A DNA stretch of 64,000 bases from Flavobacteriaceae bacterium. GTDB lineage: Bacteria; Bacteroidota; Bacteroidia; Flavobacteriales; Flavobacteriaceae. The position numbers and the translations under genes are program-made. Positions 18,960 to 29,400 of the stretch are shown here, one piece after another. The number at the start of each line of letters is the position of its first letter. The first letter of the stretch is position 1. Where the stretch lies: NCBI GenBank assembly GCA_024644745.1, contig JAHEHF010000009.1:1-64000 (forward strand), written 5' to 3'. Under the pieces are notes generated by a model, which saw only the letters and a program-made list of their open reading frames with translations, did no database searches and was not told the DNA's origin.

Positions 18960-20231
18960 ATGAAAAGATTAATTCAGTCCAAAAATACATATTTAATTTT
19001 AGTAACTGCATTAATCATTTTCCTTTTTGTCAAAGCGGCAGACAAGTCAAAATCTATTGACAATCAGCTGGTTAAAAACCATAATGCGAATCCATTAGAA
19101 GTAGTAAAGGATAGTTTGAAGATCATTCCCGCTGCCGATCAGCTGCAGGACTACCTCCCTTTGCTTGAGGGAAAAAACATAGCTGTTGTGGCGAACCAGA
19201 CGAGCATTGTCAAAACAGGAAAACTCAAGGAGCCTGAAAATTCTTTCAGACATCTGATCGATACGCTGCTCAGCCATAAAGTGAAGATCAGAAAGGTTTT
19301 TGCGCCTGAACATGGATTCAGAGGAAAGGCAGATGCAGGAGAAGCAGTGGCCAACGACAAAGATTCAAAAACCGGTTTGCCTTTGATCTCATTATACGGA
19401 AAGAATAAAAAACCAGGTCAGGAGCAACTTAAAGATATAGAACTGGTTCTATTTGATATTCAAGATGTAGGAGTCCGATTTTACACATATATCTCAACCC
19501 TGACCTACGTCATGGAAGCCTGTGCAGAAAAGGGAATTCCGGTAATCGTGCTTGATCGCCCAAATCCAAATGGCCATTATGTTGACGGGCCCGTCCTTGA
19601 ATCTGAATTCAGTTCCTTTTTAGGCATGCACCCGATTCCTTTGGTCTATGGAATGACCATTGGTGAATACGCAAACATGATCAATGGAGAACAGTGGCTT
19701 TCAGGAAAGTTAAAATGCGACCTAACAGTTATTCCCCTTGCGCATTACGACCACAATAAAATCTACAGCCTTCCTGTGAGACCTTCCCCAAATTTACCCA
19801 ATGACAAATCCATCAATCTGTATCCAAGTCTCGGTTTTTTTGAGGGTACCATCATCAATGCGGGAAGAGGAACGGAAAAGCAGTTCCAGCGTTTTGGAGC
19901 TCCTTTTTTCCCGGAAACAGATTTCGCCTATACGCCAAAATCAAATTTCGGGGCGCAAAACCCTAAATTCAATGGTGAAAAATGTTATGGCCTGGACCTT
20001 CAGCATACTCCCTTTCTGAGTAAAGTAAATCTTGAATGGCTGATTGACGCCTATCAAAAAACCCCTAAAGACAAAGCTTTCTTCGGACCGACTTTTACGG
20101 CACATGCAGGAAATGAAAAATTACAAAAGCAAATTGAAGATGGATGGAGTGCAGAACAAATACGTGCCACCTGGCAGGATGATATCGCGGCATTTCAAAA
20201 AATCAGGGTCAAATACCTGATATACCCCTAA
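18960..20231 (+). CDS. DUF1343 family protein; NamZ-like exo-beta-N-acetylmuramidase
   Basis: In-frame ATG at 18960 gives MKRLIQSKNTYLILVTALIIFLFV (signal/anchor), then LLEGKNIAVVANQTS, VFAPEHGFRGKADAGE, VLFDIQDVGVRFYTYISTL, VLDRPNPNGHYVDGPVL. The upstream extension in the ORF track overlaps the divergent permease and is rejected. Confidence 0.9.
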   Translation: MKRLIQSKNTYLILVTALIIFLFVKAADKSKSIDNQLVKNHNANPLEVVKDSLKIIPAADQLQDYLPLLEGKNIAVVANQTSIVKTGKLKEPENSFRHLIDTLLSHKVKIRKVFAPEHGFRGKADAGEAVANDKDSKTGLPLISLYGKNKKPGQEQLKDIELVLFDIQDVGVRFYTYISTLTYVMEACAEKGIPVIVLDRPNPNGHYVDGPVLESEFSSFLGMHPIPLVYGMTIGEYANMINGEQWLSGKLKCDLTVIPLAHYDHNKIYSLPVRPSPNLPNDKSINLYPSLGFFEGTIINAGRGTEKQFQRFGAPFFPETDFAYTPKSNFGAQNPKFNGEKCYGLDLQHTPFLSKVNLEWLIDAYQKTPKDKAFFGPTFTAHAGNEKLQKQIEDGWSAEQIRATWQDDIAAFQKIRVKYLIYP

Positions 20232-20251
20232 TGATCAAGATGAGATCAATG

Positions 20252-20746
20252 CTATAAGGGCAATTTGCTCTTTAAATTTTCCACAATATTGAACACTGCA
20301 GGGCAAATTTCGGTGTTTTTAAGCGTAAGGTCTGTTAGTTGTGCAAACTTTTTTCTATTCGTGTGCGGGTATTCCCTGCAAGCTTTTGGTCGCACATCAT
20401 ATATAAAACATGAATTATCCTGATCCAAAAAATGACAGGGAGTGGTTTTTAATACCATAAAATCGTCCTCATCCCGAACCAGATATTGAGACATAAATTG
20501 GTGCTCCTTCAATCTAAGGAATTTGGATATCCGGGAAATATCCTTATCCGTAAAAATGGGGCTCGTTGTTTTGCAGCAATTGGCACAATCAAGGCAATTG
20601 GTTGATTCAAATTCCTTCTCGTGCAATCCATGAACCAGAAGATCAAGCCTTTTCGGCGTTTTTCTTTTTAATTTTAAAAAGTATTTCTTGTTTTCTTCCC
20701 ATTTTTCTTTTGCTTTTTCCGGTAAATCAGCGATTATTCTATCCAT
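20252..20746 (-). CDS. YkgJ family cysteine-cluster protein
   Basis: NCLDCANCCKTTSPIFTDKDISRIS...CHFLDQDNSCFIYDVRPKACREYPHTN. Confidence 0.9.
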   Translation of the reverse strand: MDRIIADLPEKAKEKWEENKKYFLKLKRKTPKRLDLLVHGLHEKEFESTNCLDCANCCKTTSPIFTDKDISRISKFLRLKEHQFMSQYLVRDEDDFMVLKTTPCHFLDQDNSCFIYDVRPKACREYPHTNRKKFAQLTDLTLKNTEICPAVFNIVENLKSKLPL

Positions 20747-20803
20747 TTCAAAATTGCTTAAATCAAATGTAAGATAACTTATCTGTAATCAAACGAAAAT
20801 AAT

Positions 20804-20811
20804 TATTTTTG
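20804..20811 (+). promoter_or_regulatory. Candidate -7 element of a Bacteroidota promoter for argS
   Basis: TATTTTTG fits TAnnTTTG 24 bp upstream of the argS start; no clear -33 TTG element. Confidence 0.35.
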
Positions 20812-20834
20812 CCGCTCTAAACAATCATTACATC

Positions 20835-22604
20835 GTGGTTCAAAATATTTTAGATCCCATAGTTAAAAAAGGAATCAGATCGATTTATCAAATTGATATC
20901 GATCAGATTGAATATCAGGAAACAAGAAAAGATTTTGAGGGTGACATGACCATCGTGGTATTTCCCCTTTTAAAGTTCATCAAAGGAAACCCCTTTGAGA
21001 TCGCGAATAAACTCGGAGCCTACCTGAAGGAGCAATGTGAGATCGTCACAGGGTACAATGTGGTAAAAGGATTTTTGAACCTCGTCATATCTGATCTTTA
21101 TTATACAGGTTTTTTTAATTCCATTGAGGATACAGAGACTTTTGGTTTTGCCCGGCCAGGAAAAAATGCCATTATGGTCGAATACTCTTCGCCTAACACG
21201 AATAAACCCCTTCACCTGGGGCATATAAGGAACAACTTATTGGGCTATGCTGTTGCAGAAATTCTTGCAGCTTCGGGTAAAAAAGTCTACAAAACACAGA
21301 TCATCAACGATCGTGGTATCCATATTTGTAAAAGCATGGTGGCATGGTTAAAATTCGGACAAGGTGAAACCCCTGAAAAAACAGGACTTAAAGGAGATAA
21401 ACTCGTTGGCAATTATTATGTCAAATTTGACCAGGCCTACAAAAAAGAAACCATGGACCTTATGGCCAGTGGCATTTCAGAAAAAGAAGCCAAAAAAGAG
21501 GCTCCAATACTGCTGGAGGCGCAGGAATTATTAAGAAAATGGGAAGCCGGCGATCAGGTCACTGTGGACCTTTGGAAAAAAATGAACCATTGGGTCTACG
21601 AAGGCTTTGATGAGACCTATAAAAATCTTGGTGTAGACTTTGACATCAATTATTATGAGAGCAATACCTACCTCCTTGGAAAAGAATTTGTGGCAGAAGG
21701 ACTGGAGAAAGGTGTTTTTTATAAAAAAGAGGACGGATCGGTTTGGATCGATCTGACCGAAGAAGGCCTGGATGAAAAAATTGTCCTCAGAGCAGATGGA
21801 ACAGCAGTTTATATGACCCAGGACATCGGGACCGCCATTCAGAGGATCAAAGATTTTCCAGATATTGAAGGCCTTGTCTACACCGTGGGAAATGAACAGG
21901 ATTATCATTTTAAAGTCTTGTTTTTGATTCTTAAAAAAATGGGCTTCGCATGGGCCGAAAATTTACACCATTTGTCTTATGGCATGGTCGACCTTCCCGA
22001 AGGAAAAATGAAGTCAAGGGAGGGTACTGTAGTGGATGCAGATGACCTGATGAGGGAAATGACACGAACAGCCGGTGAGATTTCCAAGGAACTCGGCAAA
22101 CTTGAAGGATATGATGAAGAGGAAAAAAACCGTTTATACAGGATCATTGGGCTGGGCGCCCTGAAATATTACATCCTGAAAGTGGATCCCAAAAAACGCA
22201 TCCTTTTCGACCCTAAAGAATCCATTGACTTTAACGGGAACACAGGACCGTTTATCCAATACACCTATGCCAGAATCCAGTCTATTCTCAGAAAGGCCGG
22301 TTATGAAACCAAGAAAGAGGTATTGCATTTGGAATTGCATCCCAAAGAAAAGGAACTGATCAAAATAATTCAGAATTTTCCTGGAATCATACTGCAAGCT
22401 GCTGAAAATTTGAGCCCTGCACTTATTGCCAATTACACCTACGACCTGGTAAAAAGTTACAATTCCTTCTACCAGAGTGTACCTATTTTTGGCGCTGAAA
22501 ATGAGGACGAGAAAAACCTGAGAATTCAATTATCATATCAGGTCGGGTCAGTTATAAAATCGGCGTTTAAACTGCTGGGCATTGAAGTTCCCGACCGCAT
22601 GTAA
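20835..22604 (+). CDS. argS: Arginine--tRNA ligase
   Basis: 589 aa: VEYSSPNTNKPLHLGHIRNNLLGYAVAEIL, GMVDLPEGKMKSREGTVVDADDL, C-terminal anticodon-binding DALR region. Confidence 0.96.
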   Translation: MVQNILDPIVKKGIRSIYQIDIDQIEYQETRKDFEGDMTIVVFPLLKFIKGNPFEIANKLGAYLKEQCEIVTGYNVVKGFLNLVISDLYYTGFFNSIEDTETFGFARPGKNAIMVEYSSPNTNKPLHLGHIRNNLLGYAVAEILAASGKKVYKTQIINDRGIHICKSMVAWLKFGQGETPEKTGLKGDKLVGNYYVKFDQAYKKETMDLMASGISEKEAKKEAPILLEAQELLRKWEAGDQVTVDLWKKMNHWVYEGFDETYKNLGVDFDINYYESNTYLLGKEFVAEGLEKGVFYKKEDGSVWIDLTEEGLDEKIVLRADGTAVYMTQDIGTAIQRIKDFPDIEGLVYTVGNEQDYHFKVLFLILKKMGFAWAENLHHLSYGMVDLPEGKMKSREGTVVDADDLMREMTRTAGEISKELGKLEGYDEEEKNRLYRIIGLGALKYYILKVDPKKRILFDPKESIDFNGNTGPFIQYTYARIQSILRKAGYETKKEVLHLELHPKEKELIKIIQNFPGIILQAAENLSPALIANYTYDLVKSYNSFYQSVPIFGAENEDEKNLRIQLSYQVGSVIKSAFKLLGIEVPDRM

Positions 22605-22684
22605 GTATGTTAAAGTAGTTTATGTTTTTTATCTTTTTTGATTAATAAAATAAAATTGATACCTTAGTGGGCTTATTAAATGAT

Positions 22685-22716
22685 AAAAACACACACTTAA
22701 GACTGTGTGTTTTTTT
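22685..22716 (+). terminator. Intrinsic terminator-like hairpin downstream of argS
   Basis: AAAAACACACActtaagacTGTGTGTTTTTtt. Confidence 0.8.
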
Positions 22717-22728
22717 GACAAAATTATT

Positions 22729-23259
22729 ATGAAAAAAAGAAAAATAATTGTCCCCCTCATTTTATTTTTATCTTTTTACGTGGGCCAAAGTCAATTGATC
22801 ATGATTGACAGCGAAACAGGCGAATACAGATATGAAGATGTTGTTCGGGCAGAAGGAATCAGCAGTGGAGAAATCAGAGAAAGGGTTACATCCTGGTTAA
22901 CCAACTACTACGAACCGATTGAAGGCATCAGTCAGGATTCGAGCAGTGTCAAACAATTGAACACTTATAAATTTAAATGGACCCTGATCAGGAAAGCCAT
23001 AGATGTTGAGTTGTTTTTTGATGTTACTGTTAAAGTGAAAGACGATCGATTCAAATATGACTTCTCGAATTTCAGGATTGGGAAAATGATCAAAGGAGAT
23101 TTACAGGCCATGACCTTAAAAACCTATATCGAACGTTTTCCTGAATCATATCAAATATACATTGAGCAACCTATTGATGAAGAAATGACCCGTGCCATTG
23201 AGAGCCTCAGCTATTTTGTGAAAAACAACAAAATGTATGTTGAAGAAGATGACTGGTAG
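22729..23259 (+). CDS. Secreted hypothetical protein (possibly DUF4468-like)
   Basis: MKKRKIIVPLILFLSFYVGQSQ signal peptide. ATG at 22729 preferred because the ORF-track start (22705) lies inside the terminator hairpin. Confidence 0.7.
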   Translation: MKKRKIIVPLILFLSFYVGQSQLIMIDSETGEYRYEDVVRAEGISSGEIRERVTSWLTNYYEPIEGISQDSSSVKQLNTYKFKWTLIRKAIDVELFFDVTVKVKDDRFKYDFSNFRIGKMIKGDLQAMTLKTYIERFPESYQIYIEQPIDEEMTRAIESLSYFVKNNKMYVEEDDW

Positions 23260-23264
23260 CAGGG

Positions 23265-24542
23265 TCAGAGCAAGTCTAAAGTCCGCTCCAAAGCCATGCC
23301 CCTGGAAGCCTTAATTAAAAAAGTGGTATCGTTAAAAGAGAGGTTCTGCATGTAATTTTTGAATTCATCGAAGCTTGAAAACTGCTTAATTCTATTATCT
23401 GTAGCCTGAATTTGAGAAAAAGACTCACCGATCAGAAAAGCCTTTGCTATATTCGACTTTCCAAGCATATGAGCTATTTTTTGATGTTCCTCTAGGCCAT
23501 CCTTGCCCAATTCGAACATGTCTCCCAAAATTGCTATTTTATGTTTGTCGGATAAGCTATTCAGGTTGTTCAGAGCTGCCTCCATACTGTTCGGATTGGC
23601 ATTATAGGCATCCAATATAATGCGGTTGGATTCCTTCTGAATGATTTGAGACCTGTTATTGGCCGGAACGTAACTTTCAACCGCTGACCTGATGTCATCG
23701 GTTGGAACATTAAAATAGGCACCAACTGCTGTGGCCATGGCTATATTGCTGAAATTATAGGCGCCAATGAGCTTGCTTTTCATCAAAGTCCCCTGAAAAT
23801 CAATTCTGACAAAGGGATCTGCATCCATAAATTCAATCTTGTAGTTTGCGCCCTCCGGTCCAAAAGTAATGCGGTTCATTCCTTGGCTGTGTTCCATCTG
23901 GATCGTGTCGGCCCTGTTTACAAAGGCCCATTTATCATGGCTCCTTAAATGTACATACATCTCTGTTTTCCCTTTGATCACTCCTTCAAAACTCCCGAAT
24001 CCTTCCAGGTGAACCCTGCCGAAATTTGTGATATAGCCAAAATCAGGTAATGCAATATTGCACAATTCTTCAATTTCATGCACATGATTGGCTCCCATTT
24101 CGACCACTCCAAATTCATGTTCGGGCCTTATTGAAAGCAAGGTGAGAGGCACACCGATGTGATTATTGAGATTTCCCCGGGTCGCAAAACAATTGAATTT
24201 CTTCTGGAGCACCAGATTGATCAGCTCCTTGGTTGTGGTCTTTCCGTTACTTCCTGTCAATGCCAAAATGGGTATACCCAATTGCTGCCGGTGGTATCTT
24301 GCCAGGTCCTGAAGACATCTCATCGCGTCATCAACCAAAATCATTCGGTCATCAACCTGATACTCTTCCTCATCAATGACGGCGTAATTCGCCCCCTTCT
24401 CAAGTGCCTGCAAGGCATATTTATTTCCATTGAAATGGGCTCCCTTCAAAGCAAAATAAATGCTGTCACGAACTTCTTCCCTGGTGTCTTTTACAACTTT
24501 ATAGCTTTTTTGATAAAGCGGGTATAATGCTTCTATTCTCAT
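23265..24542 (-). CDS. murF: UDP-N-acetylmuramoyl-tripeptide--D-alanyl-D-alanine ligase
   Basis: LALTGSNGKTTTKELINLVLQKKFNCFATRGNLNNHIGVPLTLL...GVVEMGANHVHEIEEL; ILDAYNANPNSMEAAL. Confidence 0.96.
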   Translation of the reverse strand: MRIEALYPLYQKSYKVVKDTREEVRDSIYFALKGAHFNGNKYALQALEKGANYAVIDEEEYQVDDRMILVDDAMRCLQDLARYHRQQLGIPILALTGSNGKTTTKELINLVLQKKFNCFATRGNLNNHIGVPLTLLSIRPEHEFGVVEMGANHVHEIEELCNIALPDFGYITNFGRVHLEGFGSFEGVIKGKTEMYVHLRSHDKWAFVNRADTIQMEHSQGMNRITFGPEGANYKIEFMDADPFVRIDFQGTLMKSKLIGAYNFSNIAMATAVGAYFNVPTDDIRSAVESYVPANNRSQIIQKESNRIILDAYNANPNSMEAALNNLNSLSDKHKIAILGDMFELGKDGLEEHQKIAHMLGKSNIAKAFLIGESFSQIQATDNRIKQFSSFDEFKNYMQNLSFNDTTFLIKASRGMALERTLDLL

Positions 24543-24553
24543 CGGGTAAATGT

Positions 24554-24591
24554 AAAAAAAAACTCAATATCAGTTTTGATATTGAGTTTTT
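24554..24591 (-). terminator. Intrinsic terminator-like hairpin downstream of gldJ
   Basis: AAAAACTCAATATCagttttGATATTGAGTTTTT. Confidence 0.8.
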
Positions 24592-24614
24592 AAAATTCTA
24601 TGAGTTTTTATGGA

Positions 24615-26285
24615 TCAATTTCCTTGTTTACGCCTTCTCGAATAAGACATCTGTCCAAGTTTATCAGTGGCACATCTGAATCCGATGTAATTGGTTGCCA
24701 TATATTCAGGCAAATACCTTCTCTGAGCTGGATCCATCCAATAAGCTCTGTCATTCCAGGATCCTCCTTTAAAAACTCTTGTTTGATCACTGATGAGCGT
24801 GTTTCTTGTTTTGGTATCATATTGCTGTATGATCAGGCCGCTTTCACCAATTTGTCTTGGTATTTTCGGAGAATTATACATCCTTGGCTTGTTCTCAACT
24901 TCATCCTCATCTCTGAAATATTGTTTGGTTGAGGCAATATCACCATCCCTGCTGTCAATATTGTAGGCCTTCTCATAATTTCTTCTCATAAAGGCATCCC
25001 TTTTGGTCACCGGAACGTATTTGATACTTCCTGGAAGATCCTTAGGAACGATCTTTCCATTGTCAAGGGTATCGAATTCCACATTATTGTAATCGACCAC
25101 AACCACGTTTCCTTCCTTGTCAATTTTCTTTTTCGAAAACACATTTCCTCTGAAATAACTGAAGTCATTGGCATCATTATCAATGATGGGTCTGTAGACG
25201 TCTGCCACCCATTCAGCAACATTACCACTCATATCGTATAATCCAAAGGCGTTGGGCTTGTAAGATTTAATTCTCATGGTGATATCGGCACCGTCATTGC
25301 TCCATCCGGCCAATCCACTGTAATCTCCCTTTCCTTGCTTGAAATTAGCCATCTGGTCTCCCTTGTACCTTCTTGAGGTTTCACGAGTTGTTTCTCCGTT
25401 CCAGGAATATTTTTTTCTACCCCTGATGCTATTGTATTCTCTGTTCTCGATATATGCTTTTGCAGCGTATTCCCACTCGGCTTCTGTTGGTAATCTGAAT
25501 CGTTGCGCCAGTATACCATCAGAAGTCTTGACGTGTCTTCCGGTAAATGTACCTTCTGGCTTTTTTTCTTTTTTGGCAAAATCTCTGATCCCTTTGTAAT
25601 ATATGGTAGAATCACCACCAAATAAAAGATTCGGATTGGTCAGGTAAGTCTCTGAATCAAAACGGTTGGCTCCTTCAACATTCAATGAATCCATGTCAAA
25701 CAAGGTATGAAGGACACCTTTGTCAATAAGGATCTTCTCATTCACCCTGTCTGTTCTCCACTTACAGTATTCAGCGGCCTGTCTCCAGGAAACACCAACA
25801 ACCGGATATTCAGCATATGCCGGGTGCCTCAGATAATTTTCTGTTAATAATTCATTGAAACCCAATGTATTTCTCCAAACCAGGGTATCAGGTAAAGCAG
25901 CCTGATATATTTTTCTGTAAGTATCATCTGAAGGTGGAAATACTTTTTCCAGATACTGAAGGTATAATAAATACTCTATGTTGGTCACCTCTGCTTCATC
26001 CATATAAAATGAACGCACCTGCTGTTTCACCGGAGTAGTATTCCAATCAAACATCACATCATCCTGAACGCTTCCCATGGTAAACGTTCCTCCTTCGATC
26101 AATACCATTCCCGGTGGCGGTCCCTGCTCCCTGTAATTGGCATTAGCCTGAAAGCCACCATACTTTGGATTGTTATACTCCCAACCCGTTAAAGTGGAAA
26201 CACTCTTATTACTTTTACTGCAACTCGCCATAAGCACAGTAGTTAATAATAAAAGTAGTACTTTGTTACTGCTAAACTTTTTCAT
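24615..26285 (-). CDS. gldJ: Gliding motility lipoprotein GldJ (FGE-sulfatase/SUMF1 fold)
   Basis: Lipobox LLTTVLMASCSKSNKS; PPPGMVLIEGGTFTMGSVQDD, RSFYMDEAEVTNIEYLLYLQYLE, YDMSGNVAEWVADVYRP, VFKGGSWNDRAYWMDPAQRRYL; divergent from porU. Confidence 0.94.
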   Translation of the reverse strand: MKKFSSNKVLLLLLTTVLMASCSKSNKSVSTLTGWEYNNPKYGGFQANANYREQGPPPGMVLIEGGTFTMGSVQDDVMFDWNTTPVKQQVRSFYMDEAEVTNIEYLLYLQYLEKVFPPSDDTYRKIYQAALPDTLVWRNTLGFNELLTENYLRHPAYAEYPVVGVSWRQAAEYCKWRTDRVNEKILIDKGVLHTLFDMDSLNVEGANRFDSETYLTNPNLLFGGDSTIYYKGIRDFAKKEKKPEGTFTGRHVKTSDGILAQRFRLPTEAEWEYAAKAYIENREYNSIRGRKKYSWNGETTRETSRRYKGDQMANFKQGKGDYSGLAGWSNDGADITMRIKSYKPNAFGLYDMSGNVAEWVADVYRPIIDNDANDFSYFRGNVFSKKKIDKEGNVVVVDYNNVEFDTLDNGKIVPKDLPGSIKYVPVTKRDAFMRRNYEKAYNIDSRDGDIASTKQYFRDEDEVENKPRMYNSPKIPRQIGESGLIIQQYDTKTRNTLISDQTRVFKGGSWNDRAYWMDPAQRRYLPEYMATNYIGFRCATDKLGQMSYSRRRKQGN

Positions 26286-26430
26286 AATTATTAATTAACT
26301 ATTTTTAGATAAATACAAAAACGATTGAAATCGGTTAAATTTCGGTTTCAATGCTTGTATAACGATTGTTTTATTTCTTTATTATGTTTAATCCTGTAAA
26401 ATATTTAAATTTGAAAGATTTCAATCATCT

Positions 26431-29400
26431 ATGTTTTCAAAAAAGTATTTCCTTTTTTTAACTATTCTAACACAGAGTTTACTGATTTTTTCTCAAAATA
26501 CTGATTCTAAATCATTTACACTGCAGTGGAACGATCAAAGCCTGATTCAGCTGAGCAAAGATAAAACTGCCTATCTGCCTTTGGTTAAAGATAATTTTTT
26601 TGATGCAAATAAAATCCCTACATCTACTCATATATTTAACGTGCAAAGCAACGTAATAGTACAGGATTACCAAATAAAAAATGTTAAATTTTCAGTCTTA
26701 GCCAAGTCACAACTCGGGGCTATTGCCTTAAAAGATGTTCCAATAGCCATTGAAAGTGAATTCAAAGTGACAAAAATTAAGGAAAGATCTGTCGCAGTAC
26801 TCCAATTGAAACCCCTGATCAACGACAAGGGCCAGATCAAAAAAATTCTATCCTTTACCCTGGATTATGTCCTGGGGCCCGAAATTGTCACGGATGCCCT
26901 GAAGCTTCAAAAGGCTCCTGTTTATGCTGACAATTCGGTGCTTTCAACGGGGTCCTGGTATAAATTCAAAGTAGACACTACCGGCATTTTCAAAATTGAC
27001 CGGAAACTTCTTCAGGAAATAGGTGTGAGCACTTCGGGTCTTGACCCAAAAAACATAAAAATTTATGGAAACGGAGGCAAACTTTTACCGCAGCTGAACA
27101 GTGATTTCAGGTATGATGACCTGCAGGAAAATTCCATTTATGTCTCGGGTGAAGAAGACGGAACCTTTGATGAAAATGATTATATCCTTTTTTACGCACG
27201 CGGGCCGCACCATTGGGAGGTCAATACATTACAGCCTGAACTTTCACGCCACCGGACAAATATTTACAGTGACTTTGCCTATTATTTCATAACCACCGAC
27301 AAGGGTCCCGGCAAAAGAGTGCAGGCCTATGTCGAACCGATTCAGCTGGCGGACAGTCAGATCAGTACCTTCCACGATTTTTTGCTCCATGAAATGGAAA
27401 ATGTGAATCTTTTTGCGAACGGACAACAATGGCTTGGCGAAGATTTTAGTTTTGAAGAACGCCAGAGTTTCAGTTTTGATTTTACGGACCTCGACGCTTC
27501 ACAGCCACTTACATTCAGGGCCCGAGCTGTTGCCATTTCATCCAATGATACCCAAATGGAATTCAAGATCAATGGTCAGAATCTGATGCGTTTGAATTTT
27601 AACGGACTCTCACTGGGTTCCCTTAGTCTCGCTTCACCCCAGGAAAATACAGGTACCATAGATCTGAATCAAGAGCAAATTGCGGTGGATATTGAGTATG
27701 TCAACGGAGGGAATCCATCTTCAAGGGCTTATCTGGATTATATAGAGATCATAGGAAGCAAAAAGTTAATAGCCCGGGGTCAACAGTTCTCATTTAGGAA
27801 TCTGAATACAAATGACCCGTCACGGGTCTACGAGTACCGGATCCAGAACAGTATGAATATAAATCAGCTTTGGGATGTAACGGATCCGGTCAATCCATCT
27901 GTGATCAGCAATAACAGTGACGGAACTGAATTCACTTTCAGGAGCAACGGTGGTGCCATCAGGGAATTCATTGTTCACGGTGAGGAAGACTTTGGCACAC
28001 CTGAAACCATTGATGACAATATTGTAGAAAATCAAAATCTTCACAAGCTGAAAGATCTGGATTATGTAATCATTACGCGAAATGAGCTCAAATCTGAGGC
28101 TGATCGTCTGGCAAATTTTCACCGTTCAAACTCGGGTATGAATGCCCAGGTGATTGACCTGAATCAAATTTATAATGAATTCGGTTCAGGATCTCCTGAT
28201 CTGACAGCCATTAGAGATTTTGTCAGATTTTTATACCTCAGTGCCTCCACCCCTCAAAAAAGGGTCAAATATGTCTGTCTTTTTGGTGACTCATCATTCG
28301 ATTTTAAGGATCGTATCACCGACAACAACAATATTGTGCCTGCTTTCCAGTCCTTTGAAAGTTTTAATCTTGTGACCTCTTATGTAACGGATGATTATTT
28401 TGGAATGATGGACGAAAGTGAAGGCTTGCTTGGCAGTGCCGATATGCAGGATGTCGCCACCGGAAGATTTCCCGTCACCACACTCACAGAGGCAAGAGAA
28501 ACCATTGACAAGACCCTGAACTATTATGCAAGCAATTCTTTTGGTGACTGGCGAAACACGGTAACCTTCGTTGCCGATGACCCGGATGAACCGAATGAAT
28601 TTGTCTTGCAACAGACTGTGGACCTTATCGCACAGGAAGTAGAGAAAAAAAAGCCGGAATTTAACCTTAAAAAAATCTATTCCGATGCGTACCAGCAGGA
28701 AACTTCAGCTGGTGGTGAACTATACCCAACGGTCAATGAAGCCATCAACAACGCGGTTGAAACGGGTACTTTGGTAGTAGATTATTTCGGACACGGCGGG
28801 GTGAACGGATGGGCAGGAGAAAGAATCCTGGAGGTTCCTCAAATACAGAATTGGAAGAATTTCAATTCACTTCCCCTGTTTATAACGGTTACCTGTGAAT
28901 TTGCACGATTCGATAACCCCATAAGGCCCACGGCGGGTGAATATACTTTTTTGAATGCCCGGGGCGGGGCAGTCAACATGATCTCAACCTCTCGTGAAAT
29001 TTTTATAAGCGTGGGTCAGGTTTTCAACAATACACTGATTCAAAATCTTTTTGGATTTGAAGGCCAGGATTATACCATTTCCGAGGCCCTGATGTACAGT
29101 AAACACAGTTTTGGCACGACTCAAAGGTTCTTTATTTACAATTTCGGGGATCCCGCCATGAAACTGGCCCAGGCAAGACCCAATATTAAAATCACGAAAA
29201 TAAACGAAAATGACCTGAGCACATCCAGAGATACCCTCAAGGCATTGTCGAAAATTAAACTCGAAGGGATCATCACCGATCAAAACGACCAGCAAATCAC
29301 TGATTATAATGGGACCCTTACTGCGACTATTTACGACAAGGCTTTGGATAAATCGACCCTGGACAATGATAATTTTGGGAGAAAAATGGCCTTCACAGCT

